Positions 1 through 5,682 of a stretch of DNA of 5,682 bases are shown here, one piece after another. Both the position numbers and the translations under genes were made by a program. Origin of the DNA: Succinivibrionaceae bacterium (GTDB lineage: Bacteria > Pseudomonadota > Gammaproteobacteria > Enterobacterales > Succinivibrionaceae); NCBI GenBank assembly GCA_003477345.1, contig DMTG01000161.1, positions 1 through 5,682 of the forward strand, in the 5' to 3' direction. The notes under the pieces were generated by a model. It searched no databases, had not been told where the DNA came from, and saw only the letters and a list, made by a program, of their open reading frames with translations. Every line of letters starts with the position of its first letter. The stretch's first letter is position 1.

Positions 1-721
1 TAAAATCACTGACCTCAAGATCAAAAGGCACGTCCCCGTAAAGTTTTCTAACCGCCTCGCTGTTGCCCTGTCCGCACTGATGCATAACGCAGATACCGCC
101 CTTGAAAAGGGAGAGCGCTTTTGGCAGATTAGTGTTCAGAGCCCGCGCTCCTAAAGAACCGCCTACTATGAGAATATGAAGTTTCTCGCGCTTAAAGTCT
201 TTGCCTTTTTTATATAAAGAGAGCAGATCTTCACGCACAGGATTGCCCACGACCTCGACCTTGCTGCCAGTAAAAGCGCCGGGGAAACCCAGCATGACCC
301 TATTTGCAAGCTTGAAGAGCAGCCTGTTGGTAAGGCCAGCTGCCGCATTCTGCTCGTGCAGTACCACCGGGATATGTTTAAGCCAGGCAGCAACTCCGCC
401 GGGACCTGAGGCATAGCCGCCCATACCCAGAACAACATCAGGATTGAAGCTATTTACTACAGCAAGCGACTGCCTTACCGCATGCACAATCATAAAAGGC
501 GCACTCAGCTTGGCCTTAAGACCGTTTCTGCGAATGCCCTTGACCTGGATATACTCAATAGGAAAGCCATATTTGGGTACCAGCCGCTCTTCCATACGGC
601 CTCTGGTACCAAGCCAGAGTACCTCGCAGCCTTCCTGCTTTAAACGCTGGGCAATTGCCAATGCAGGAAAAACGTGCCCGCCGGTGCCTCCGGCCATGAT
701 TAAAACTTTTTTACATTTCAT
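1..721 (-). CDS. murG: MurG, UDP-GlcNAc:lipid I GlcNAc transferase (3' end outside window)
   Basis: MurG is a GT-B glycosyltransferase on the inner face of the cytoplasmic membrane. It adds GlcNAc to lipid I, making lipid II. The window shows 240 residues of a family protein of about 355; the C-terminal third lies beyond the left edge. Translation from ATG 719-721 gives the glycine-rich loop MAGGTGGHVFPALAIA at 9-24, WLGTRGRMEE at 36-45, DVVLGMGGYASGPGG at 95-109, VVLHEQNAAAGLTNR at 119-133, the start of the C-terminal domain at GNPVRED 159-165, ILIVGGSLGAR at 183-193 and HQCGQGN at 214-220. There is no in-frame stop. An upstream TAA in frame and the E. coli-like N-terminus support this ATG, despite the poor ribosome site. 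It is the last visible gene of the cluster, and murC would be expected next. Confidence 0.95.
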   Translation of the reverse strand, partial: MKCKKVLIMAGGTGGHVFPALAIAQRLKQEGCEVLWLGTRGRMEERLVPKYGFPIEYIQVKGIRRNGLKAKLSAPFMIVHAVRQSLAVVNSFNPDVVLGMGGYASGPGGVAAWLKHIPVVLHEQNAAAGLTNRLLFKLANRVMLGFPGAFTGSKVEVVGNPVREDLLSLYKKGKDFKREKLHILIVGGSLGARALNTNLPKALSLFKGGICVMHQCGQGNSEAVRKLYGDVPFDLEVSDF

Positions 722-850
722 AATAGTTATTTTTTTATATCTCTTTACGAGTCGCTAAACTTTCAACGGCGCTTTAGAAATTCAGTATAGCTAAATTTAC
801 ACAGCAGAAAAGCAGAATCGCCCTAAAAAACCGTCTTAAAAGCGGCAGGA
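722..850 (-). other. ftsW-murG spacer, AT-rich, with a possible -10 element
   Basis: At 129 bases this is the largest gap in the window. Reading the minus strand, it begins with a 3-bp CCG/CGG stem (plus one possible G-U pair) followed by six U (about 824-847), too weak to call a terminator. TATACT (784-789) is a 5-of-6 match to a sigma70 -10 box, but no good -35 lies 15-18 bases upstream. The last 20 bases before murG are almost all A and T, with AAAGAG about 19 bases from the ATG, too far for a normal Shine-Dalgarno site. No open frame of note was found on either strand. Confidence 0.4.
784..789 (-). promoter_or_regulatory. Possible -10 box of an internal murG promoter
   Basis: TATACT on the minus strand lies about 62 bases upstream of the murG ATG in the longest spacer. 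The -35 region is CTTTTC-like and poor. Such a promoter would supply murG if transcription from upstream were weakened. Confidence is low because one AT-rich hexamer is expected by chance in such a spacer. Confidence 0.15.
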
Positions 851-2002
851 TTACACAATAGGCTTTTTCACAAAACTTATCTGACCTGTGCGGTACTCAT
901 AGTCGATTCTAAGCAGAATTCCGATGGCTGCGCAGCAGAACATCAGCGATGAACCGCCGTAGCTCACCAGCGGCAGCGTCAGGCCCTTGGTCGGCAGCAT
1001 ACCGGCAGCCGCTCCAATGTTTACAAAAATCTGTCCAAAGAACCAGGTGGCAATTCCGAAAGGCACAAAGCCCTGGAACAGCGCATCCCGGCGCAGAATG
1101 GCAAAGGACAGTCTGATGGCCTTGCAGACAATGAAAAGTTCAATGGCTATCAGGGTGCACATGCCGACAAAGCCGGTCTCCTCTCCTAAAATGGCGGTCA
1201 CAAAATCGGTGTGTGCCTCCGGCAGATAGCCTAGCTTCTGAATGGAATTGCCCAGACCTTCTCCGAAAACACCGCCGCGGCCAAAAGCCATCAGAGACTG
1301 AGTGAGCTGATAGCCTGATCCGAACGGATCCTGCCAGGGGTCTAGAAAAGAAGTAACTCTGCGCATACGATAAGGCTCAAGCCAGGTCAGAAGAGCGCCC
1401 GATATACCCACGAGACCTACGGTTACGATGTATTTTAGTAAGCCAGCACCGGCAGCAAACAGCACGCCTACGGCAATACCTGTGATCACCGCAAGCGAGC
1501 CGAAGTCAGGCTGCATCAGAAGCAGTGGCGAGAGTATCAGGATAAGCAGCCATGGTTTTATAAAGCCCTTTAGCTGATGCCGTACCTCGGCAATTTTGCG
1601 CGAAGTGTAGCTTGCAAGGTAGATAACCCAGGCAAGCTTTACAAACTCCACCGGCTGCACATTCATAAAACCTAGACTTATCCAGCGTTTGGCCTCATTG
1701 ACCTCTTTGCCTATCAGCAGCACCAGGATCAGGGAAAAAATACCGACACCCAGCACATAGGCTGCCGATCGCTTCCAGATATCAGAGGGCACAGCCGCAA
1801 AGAAAACGCCTACAAAAACCGCGATCCCGATGGCAATCAGCTGTTTTTTCAGGAACAGAAAGCTGTCACCAAAGCGCATGCCTGCTTCCATAACCGAGGC
1901 CGAACTTACAAAAATTACGCCAATTCCCAAAAGCAGCAGAGTTGCAAGCAGCAGAGCTCTGTCATATTTAGGTTTCTGTCCTAGTAAATCAGCAAGTTTC
2001 AT
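851..2002 (-). CDS. ftsW: FtsW, septal SEDS peptidoglycan glycosyltransferase
   Basis: FtsW is an inner-membrane SEDS protein that polymerises lipid II at the division site with its partner PBP3 (FtsI). The protein has 383 residues with about ten hydrophobic segments: near 15-36, 51-73, 80-98, 115-132, 148-163, 168-188, 190-207, 270-292, 310-333 and 345-366. Family motifs are KRWISLGFMNVQPVEFVKL at 105-123, QPDFGS at 164-169, LDPWQDPFGSGYQLTQS at 220-236, GRGGVFGEGLGNS at 241-253, LPEAHTDF at 260-267 and LPTKGLTLPLVSYGGSS at 336-352. D266 in LPEAHTDF matches the conserved catalytic aspartate. It is shorter than the roughly 414-residue E. coli FtsW, mainly because the cytoplasmic N-terminal tail is short. 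A TAG immediately before the ATG fixes the start. AGAGG at 2015-2019 is a plausible ribosome site at 12-base spacing. FtsW rather than RodA is supported by its dcw position. Confidence 0.95.
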   Translation of the reverse strand: MKLADLLGQKPKYDRALLLATLLLLGIGVIFVSSASVMEAGMRFGDSFLFLKKQLIAIGIAVFVGVFFAAVPSDIWKRSAAYVLGVGIFSLILVLLIGKEVNEAKRWISLGFMNVQPVEFVKLAWVIYLASYTSRKIAEVRHQLKGFIKPWLLILILSPLLLMQPDFGSLAVITGIAVGVLFAAGAGLLKYIVTVGLVGISGALLTWLEPYRMRRVTSFLDPWQDPFGSGYQLTQSLMAFGRGGVFGEGLGNSIQKLGYLPEAHTDFVTAILGEETGFVGMCTLIAIELFIVCKAIRLSFAILRRDALFQGFVPFGIATWFFGQIFVNIGAAAGMLPTKGLTLPLVSYGGSSLMFCCAAIGILLRIDYEYRTGQISFVKKPIV

Positions 2003-2061
2003 CTACACATCAGGCCTCTGTCTTAAAAGATCAGGTTAGAAATTAAGGAAGATATCCTTGG
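2003..2061 (-). other. murD-ftsW spacer
   Basis: This is a 59-base spacer between the murD TAA and the ftsW ATG. It contains a 5-bp hairpin AAGGA-TATCT-TCCTT (2045-2059) just after murD, without a U-tract. It also contains CTTTTAAGAC (2020-2029), which recurs exactly in the spacer after ftsW, and the probable ftsW Shine-Dalgarno site AGAGG (2015-2019). No convincing promoter was seen. Confidence 0.4.
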
Positions 2062-2850
2062 TTAAAGGCTGTTCACCATCTCTACAAATTTATGACCTCT
2101 GTCCTCAAAGCCTTTGAACTGGTCAAAAGAGGCGCAGGCCGGCGAGAGCAGCACCGCCTGCCCGGCTTTAGCCTCGGCTCTGGCTCTAGAACGTGCTTCT
2201 TGTAGATTGTCTGTGTCCACACAGCGCTCTGAATCCAGCTCAAGAATTTTCTGCTTGTCGCGGCCAAAACAGAAGACTTTTGCAACCTCATGCCCTAAAT
2301 ACTGCTTTAAAGGTGAAAAATCCTGTCCCTTACCAAGACCGCCTGCGAGCAGAATCAGACCTTCCGGGTGACGGTTTTTAAGGCCTCTGATGGCGGCCTC
2401 ACTCGAGGCTACATTGGTGGCTTTGGAGTCATTGTAATAGCAGACCTTATCAAGCTCTCTTACCAGCTGGCAGCGATGTTCAAGCCCCTTAAAGCTCTTT
2501 AAGGCCTCAAGCTGCGCCTCTCTGCTGATACCGGCCGCATCGCACAGCGCCATGCAGGAGAGAGCATTTAATTCATTGTGCACGCCGCAGATAATCATCT
2601 CCTCTGTATCGAGCACCTTCTCGCCGTTGACAGCAAGATAGGTTCTGCCGTTTTCACTTATTCTGCCGTACTCTCTGCTGTCAAGGCCAAAGCTGACAGA
2701 CTCCCTGTTATCATCAGGCAGAGTGCGGGCATCATCGCGGTTGACCACAGCCTGCTCGCAGTTTAAAAAGATGCGCTTTTTGGCACTGGCGTATTCTTCT
2801 ATATCACCGTGATAGCGATCGAGATGATCTTCAGACACATTTAAAATCAC
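2062..2850 (-). CDS. murD: C-terminal open part of interrupted murD
   Basis: This is the in-frame continuation after the TAG. In full-gene numbering it holds ILNVSEDHLDRY at 181-192 (H188), ASAKKRIF at 200-207 (K203, the likely carbamylated lysine), GVHNELNALS at 269-278 and LEHRCQLV at 302-309. The C-terminal domain has NDSKATNVASSEAA at 319-332, LLAGGLGKGQDFSPL at 346-360, VLLSPACASFDQF at 412-424 and FEDRGHKF at 427-434. The first possible start is GTG at 2848-2850, which overlaps an AGGAG and so cannot use it. The next in-frame GTG at 2836-2838 has AGGAG (2850-2854) at 11-base spacing, so reinitiation after the TAG is conceivable but unproven. The fragment lacks the P-loop. Confidence 0.82.
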   Translation of the reverse strand: MILNVSEDHLDRYHGDIEEYASAKKRIFLNCEQAVVNRDDARTLPDDNRESVSFGLDSREYGRISENGRTYLAVNGEKVLDTEEMIICGVHNELNALSCMALCDAAGISREAQLEALKSFKGLEHRCQLVRELDKVCYYNDSKATNVASSEAAIRGLKNRHPEGLILLAGGLGKGQDFSPLKQYLGHEVAKVFCFGRDKQKILELDSERCVDTDNLQEARSRARAEAKAGQAVLLSPACASFDQFKGFEDRGHKFVEMVNSL

Positions 2851-2875
2851 TCCTGCCTAGAGCTTTAAGGAGGAG
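2850..2875 (-). other. Predicted mRNA hairpin containing the murD amber codon
   Basis: In the murD mRNA the 5' arm CUCCUCCU (2868-2875) can pair with AGG-C-AGGAG (2850-2858). This gives 8 pairs with one bulged C (plus-strand 2855) and a 9-base loop. The U of the UAG is the last loop base, and its A and G are the first pairs of the 3' arm. The 5' arm resembles the anti-Shine-Dalgarno sequence and masks the AGGAG just after the stop. Pairing is seen directly in the sequence; any function is inference, and conserved codons may explain the arms. Confidence 0.35.
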
Positions 2876-3387
2876 GTAGTCTCAAGCTCGAAGGAGGAGA
2901 GCTCGAGCACATAGAGCTCGACCTCATCTGACAGGATATCAAACACCGGATTGCCGAAGTTGGCACCTAATGCAACCTTAATACCGGCACAGCGTGCCAT
3001 TTCTCCTGTAAGGGCGGTGACGGTGGACTTGCCGTTAGATCCGGTAATGCCGATAACCGGGGCTTTGGCCTCGCGCGCAAAGAGCTCCACATCGCCCACG
3101 ATTTCAACTCCGCTCTCCACAGCCGCGGCAATCTCTTTTGTATATATGCTAAGGCCAGGACTTAAAACCAGCAGGTCATAGCTTTTAAGCTCTGCTTCAT
3201 TCAAAGGCCCCAGTTTTACTTCGAGATTTTTATCAAGCTTATCAAGATGGGGAGGATTTTCACGGGTATCAAAGACCGTCAGACGGTCAAGGTTGAAGTG
3301 CGCGAGATAGCGCAGCAGAGAAACATTGGAGATACCCATTCCGATAACGGCGATTTTTTTATGCTCAAGCGCAGTATTTGAATACAT
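2857..3387 (-). CDS. murD: N-terminal open part of interrupted murD
   Basis: This 176-residue open frame ends at TAG. It holds the Rossmann-like UDP-binding domain, with KIAVIGMGISNVSLLRYL at 11-28 and VFDTRENPPHLDKL at 38-51. It also holds the first part of the ATPase domain: the P-loop ITGSNGKSTVT at 114-124, GANFGNPVFD at 141-150 and ELYVLELSSFELETTSSL at 157-174, including the metal-ligand glutamate E162. It lacks the D-x-H motif, the carbamylated lysine and the glutamate-binding C-terminal domain, so alone it should not be an active ligase. The break lies inside the central domain fold, not at a domain boundary, which argues against a natural two-part enzyme. Confidence 0.85.
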   Translation of the reverse strand: MYSNTALEHKKIAVIGMGISNVSLLRYLAHFNLDRLTVFDTRENPPHLDKLDKNLEVKLGPLNEAELKSYDLLVLSPGLSIYTKEIAAAVESGVEIVGDVELFAREAKAPVIGITGSNGKSTVTALTGEMARCAGIKVALGANFGNPVFDILSDEVELYVLELSSFELETTSSLKL

Positions 3388-3462
3388 TTTTAATTCTTTT
3401 TAATAATATAGAGTTGACCTCTGACCTCAAAACTTATCAGTACAAGCCAGAGGCTTTAACTC
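3388..3462 (-). other. mraY-murD spacer with weak promoter-like signals and a small hairpin
   Basis: This is a 75-base AT-rich spacer. On the minus strand it has a possible sigma70-type pair, TTGAGG (3425-3430) and TATTAT (3403-3408), at 16-base spacing. That would put the transcript start only about 9 bases before the murD ATG, which is awkwardly short. A tandem perfect 7-base repeat TGACCTC (plus strand, 3415-3428) overlaps this region. A hairpin AAGCC-loop-GGCTT (3444-3456) has no U-tract, so it is not a terminator. murD has only a weak AAAGAAUUAAAA leader. Confidence 0.25.
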
Positions 3463-4545
3463 TTATCTCAGCTTTAAGGTAATAAGTCCGATTAAAACCA
3501 GCACCAGGGTTATGATCCAGAAGCGCACGAATACGCGCGGCTCAGGCCAGCCGCCCTTTTCAAAGTGGTGATGGATAGGCGCCATTCTGAAAATTCTGCG
3601 GCCGCGCAGCTTATAGGAGCCAACCTGCAGAATCACGCTGATGGTCTCCAGCACGAAGATACCGCCCATGATAAACAGCAGCACCTCTTCACGGATGAGA
3701 ATGGCGATAATGCCCAGGCCTGCGCCTAAAGCAAGCGAGCCGACATCGCCCATGAAGACCTCGGCCGGGTAGGTATTAAACCACAGAAAGCCAAGTCCGC
3801 TGCCTACAATTGCAGTACAGGCAATGGCCAGCTCCGCAGCCTTTGGCACGTATGGAATATACAGATAAGCTGCGAAATTGGCGTTTGAAGTTGCCCAGGC
3901 CACAATACCAAGGCCTGCGGCCACGGTTATGGTGGTAATGATCGCAAGACCGTCCAAACCGTCGGTTAAATTCACGGCATTAGAAGAGCCCGTCAGCACA
4001 AAATACGCCAGTGGAATTATCAGAAAGCCGATATTAGGCATGAATTCCTTGAAGAAAGGCACGACCAGAGTGGTTTCGGATTCAAGCTCCGCGCTGCCGT
4101 AGATGCAGCAGCCTAATACGAGAGCCACCGCCGACTGCCAGAAATACTTGTATTTAGCCCTAAGTCCGTGCGGATCGTGTCTTACCACCTTGAGATAGTC
4201 ATCGGCAAAGCCGATGAGCGCATAAGCCACAAAGGTAGCCACGGTATACCAGACATAGATATCATCAAGCCTGCACCACAGCAGAGTGGTCAGTACGATA
4301 GTGCCAATGATGAGAATGCCTCCCATGGTTGGAGTGCCCTGCTTTTTAAGATGGGTCTGAGGTCCGTCGTCACGCACCACCTGACCAAAGTGCAGGATCT
4401 GAAGTTTCCTGATGGTATAAGGTCCCAGCCACAGCGCAATCGCCATGGCGGTAAACAGCGACATAATGGCGCGGAAAGTCAGGTAGCCGAAGATTCTGAA
4501 AGCATCCACATAGGAGGACAGCCATTCTGATAATAAAACAATCAT
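3463..4545 (-). CDS. mraY: MraY, phospho-MurNAc-pentapeptide transferase (lipid I synthase)
   Basis: MraY is an integral inner-membrane enzyme that transfers phospho-MurNAc-pentapeptide from UDP to undecaprenyl phosphate, making lipid I. The protein has 360 residues, the same length as E. coli MraY, and key residues fall at the same positions. These include [10 protein letters not shown] at 53-62, GTPTMGG at 70-76, the aspartate pair D115-D116 in [17 protein letters not shown] at 192-199, catalytic D267 in FMGDVGS and the HHH motif at 325-327 in MAPIHHHFE. About ten hydrophobic segments are visible, starting around residues 20-40 and 74-91 and ending with one at 341-357. The ATG shares bases with the murF TGA and is preceded by AGGAG at 8-base spacing. 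The stop is TAA. No residue looks abnormal. Identification is near certain. Confidence 0.98.
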   Translation of the reverse strand: MIVLLSEWLSSYVDAFRIFGYLTFRAIMSLFTAMAIALWLGPYTIRKLQILHFGQVVRDDGPQTHLKKQGTPTMGGILIIGTIVLTTLLWCRLDDIYVWYTVATFVAYALIGFADDYLKVVRHDPHGLRAKYKYFWQSAVALVLGCCIYGSAELESETTLVVPFFKEFMPNIGFLIIPLAYFVLTGSSNAVNLTDGLDGLAIITTITVAAGLGIVAWATSNANFAAYLYIPYVPKAAELAIACTAIVGSGLGFLWFNTYPAEVFMGDVGSLALGAGLGIIAILIREEVLLFIMGGIFVLETISVILQVGSYKLRGRRIFRMAPIHHHFEKGGWPEPRVFVRFWIITLVLVLIGLITLKLR

Positions 4546-5682
4546 TTTTGATTCTCCTGTGCTAGAAGTCTGTCAGTTATTTCTTCCATATGCATAGCAT
4601 GTGATCCCTTGATTAGAAAGCTGCAGTAGGTGCCATCTTTTATAAGTGAGAGCGCAGCCTCTGTAAGCTCCTCTTTAGTATCAAAATGCCGCCCTTTGCT
4701 CTCTGCGGCACGGACAGTTGCCATAGTCTGCTTGCCTACACACCAGATTTCATCAATACGGTCTTTGGCGTAGGCGCCTACCTTAGAGTGCAGGCTTTCA
4801 GCCTCTGCGCCCAGCTCTCCCATATCGCCGAAGATCAGTATTCTTCTGCCTTCACAGCGCGAAAGGGCATCAACTGCAGCTAAAACCGCATTGAAGCTGG
4901 CGTTGTAGGCATCATCTATAAGAGTGAAGTTGCCTAAATCCTTTAAAAACAGACGACCCTTCATATTTGAGGCTTTGGCAAGGCCTGCTTTAAGGCTGTC
5001 GGCGCTGGCTCCGCTGATTAAGGAGAGCGCACAGGCGGCGGCAGCATTATAGGCGTTATGTTCGCCCATCATGTTGAGACTTACCGAGAACTGTCTGTCG
5101 CAGGCAGTTATATCGAAAGATACGCTGTCACGGGTGCTTTTGATGTTCGCAACTCTTACAAAGTCTTTCTGTGAGCTGCCGAAGGTCTTGAGTTTTCCAG
5201 ATGCAATAGCCGAGGCGTAGTCATACTGCCATCTTTCATACCAGGTACTGTCGCTTGGGATCACCGCACTGCCGCCCCTTGAGAGCACGTCGTCTAAAAT
5301 TTCGCTCTTGCCCTGATATACCCCTTCAAAGGATCCAAAGCCTTCAATATGCGCGCCTCCCACATTGTTGATAAGTGCGGTATCGGCCTTTACAAACTCA
5401 CAGGTTCTTCTGATGTCGCCTAAATGGCTTGCACCCTGCTCGATAACCGCAAATTCGGTATCCGGCTCGATTCTCAGGAGCGTAAGCGGTACTCCGACAT
5501 CGTTGTTGAAATTGCCGGAAGTTGCAATGGTTCTGCCGTTCTCAGAGAGGATCAGCGTGGTAAGCTCTTTTACTGTTGTCTTGCCGCAGGAACCGGTAAG
5601 AGAAACGATTCTGGCTTTAGACTGCTGGCGCACCAGCTGTCCGCACAGGCCTAAAAGCCGCTGGGTATCCTCACACATGACA
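4542..5682 (-). CDS. murF: MurF, UDP-MurNAc-tripeptide:D-Ala-D-Ala ligase (5' end outside window)
   Basis: MurF is the cytoplasmic Mur ligase that joins D-Ala-D-Ala to UDP-MurNAc-tripeptide using ATP, giving the pentapeptide precursor. The frame is open to the right edge. The ATG at 5676-5678 is internal, because the reading V-M-C-E-D-T aligns with about residue 80 of the roughly 450-residue E. coli protein. The N-terminal UDP-substrate domain is therefore off-window, not lost. Counting from that Met, the P-loop TGSCGKTT is at 28-35, followed by [14 protein letters not shown] at 56-69, [12 protein letters not shown] at 78-89, [13 protein letters not shown] at 104-116, [11 protein letters not shown] at 205-215, GRLF at 241-244, IDDAYNASF at 254-262 and [11 protein letters not shown] at 284-294. 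The C-terminal [11 protein letters not shown] is at 356-366. The stop is TGA and overlaps the mraY start as ATGA, which indicates translational coupling. It is the most upstream gene visible. Identification is secure from MurF-specific motifs and position. Confidence 0.96.
   Translation of the reverse strand, partial: VMCEDTQRLLGLCGQLVRQQSKARIVSLTGSCGKTTVKELTTLILSENGRTIATSGNFNNDVGVPLTLLRIEPDTEFAVIEQGASHLGDIRRTCEFVKADTALINNVGGAHIEGFGSFEGVYQGKSEILDDVLSRGGSAVIPSDSTWYERWQYDYASAIASGKLKTFGSSQKDFVRVANIKSTRDSVSFDITACDRQFSVSLNMMGEHNAYNAAAACALSLISGASADSLKAGLAKASNMKGRLFLKDLGNFTLIDDAYNASFNAVLAAVDALSRCEGRRILIFGDMGELGAEAESLHSKVGAYAKDRIDEIWCVGKQTMATVRAAESKGRHFDTKEELTEAALSLIKDGTYCSFLIKGSHAMHMEEITDRLLAQENQK
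4554..4558 (-). promoter_or_regulatory. Shine-Dalgarno site of mraY
   Basis: The minus strand reads AGGAG, 8 bases before the mraY ATG and inside the last codons of murF. This is the best ribosome binding site in the window and fixes the mraY start at 4545. murD and murG have only A-rich leaders without a clear site. Confidence 0.8.

Larger units (their letters stand above)
2062..3387 (-). pseudogene. murD: MurD, UDP-MurNAc-L-Ala:D-Glu ligase, interrupted by one in-frame TAG
   Basis: MurD is the cytoplasmic ATP-dependent ligase that adds D-glutamate to UDP-MurNAc-L-Ala. Read through the TAG at 2857-2859 (codon 177), the gene encodes 441 residues, close to the 438 of E. coli MurD. Alignment to E. 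coli keeps a constant offset of 5 on both sides of the stop: E162 matches E157, H188 matches H183 and K203 matches carbamylated K198. The lesion is therefore a pure nonsense codon with no insertion, deletion or frameshift, and it stands where E. coli has V172. No other decay is visible; the ATP, metal and substrate motifs are all intact. The start is ATG at 3385-3387 behind an A-rich leader with no clear Shine-Dalgarno site, 75 bases after mraY. The final stop is TAA. Because murD is normally essential and the rest is under evident constraint, 'pseudogene' here means only 'interrupted as sequenced'. A read error, suppression or UAG recoding remain possible. Confidence 0.9.

Noticed and set aside
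166..438. 90-codon minus-strand open frame overlapping murG in another frame
   Set aside because: The murG frame across this region shows all family motifs without a stop; the alternative frame is a shadow.
830..850. Rho-independent terminator after ftsW
   Set aside because: A U-run is present, but the stem has only three Watson-Crick pairs (CCG/CGG) plus one G-U, too weak for termination.
2802..2814. TATCAC-C-GTGATA inverted repeat downstream of the stop as a readthrough element
   Set aside because: It is over 40 bases from the TAG, forms only a short stem, and is explained by codons for the conserved D-R-Y-x-G region.
2857..2859. Pyrrolysine insertion at the UAG
   Set aside because: MurD has no known pyrrolysine, the position is not catalytic, and no pyl genes are in the window. 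Nothing specific supports it.
2830..2880. Frameshift as the cause of the murD interruption
   Set aside because: Both halves are in the same frame, with the same residue count between conserved motifs as in E. coli. Only the TAG codon breaks the reading.
4168..4530. 120-codon plus-strand open frame opposite mraY
   Set aside because: It lies wholly opposite the well-conserved mraY, has no recognisable domain, and its composition is that of an antisense shadow.
5676..5678. ATG taken as the true murF start, giving a truncated enzyme
   Set aside because: The frame stays open to the edge and the Met aligns near residue 80 of MurF, so the N-terminal domain is simply outside the window.

Overview
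The window is an internal slice of a division and cell-wall (dcw) cluster. All genes lie on the minus strand and are read from right to left: murF (5' end cut by the window edge), mraY, murD, ftsW and murG (3' end cut by the window edge). The order murF-mraY-murD-ftsW-murG is the Escherichia coli order. Close residue-level agreement with the E. coli proteins, recalled from memory, points to a gammaproteobacterium. MraY is 360 residues with its active-site residues at the E. coli positions, and MurD, MurF and MurG carry E. coli-like motifs. Composition looks roughly half GC. A host-associated anaerobic lineage such as Succinivibrionaceae is possible, but that is a guess.

Layout: murF 4542-5682 overlaps mraY (3463-4545) by ATGA. 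A 75-base spacer leads to murD (2062-3387), a 59-base spacer to ftsW (851-2002), and a 129-base AT-rich spacer to murG (1-721). The spacers are short and AT-rich, with only weak promoter-like and hairpin signals. No stretch over 300 bases lacks a gene. There are no RNA genes, mobile elements, CRISPR arrays or accessory genes.

The genes act in one pathway. MurD and MurF add D-Glu and D-Ala-D-Ala to the UDP-MurNAc peptide in the cytoplasm. MraY loads the product onto undecaprenyl phosphate to give lipid I. MurG adds GlcNAc to give lipid II. FtsW polymerises lipid II at the septum.

The one real surprise is murD. It carries a single in-frame TAG at codon 177 (plus-strand 2857-2859), with no frame change and otherwise intact, conserved sequence on both sides. 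The codon replaces the residue equivalent to Val172 of E. coli MurD, inside the ATP-binding central domain. Because murD is normally essential, the possibilities are a sequencing error, a recent nonsense mutation (with suppression or a second copy), or reading of UAG as an amino acid. None of the four native stop codons visible here is TAG. The amber codon also lies in a predicted 8-bp mRNA hairpin. Nothing else in the window looks like a new system.
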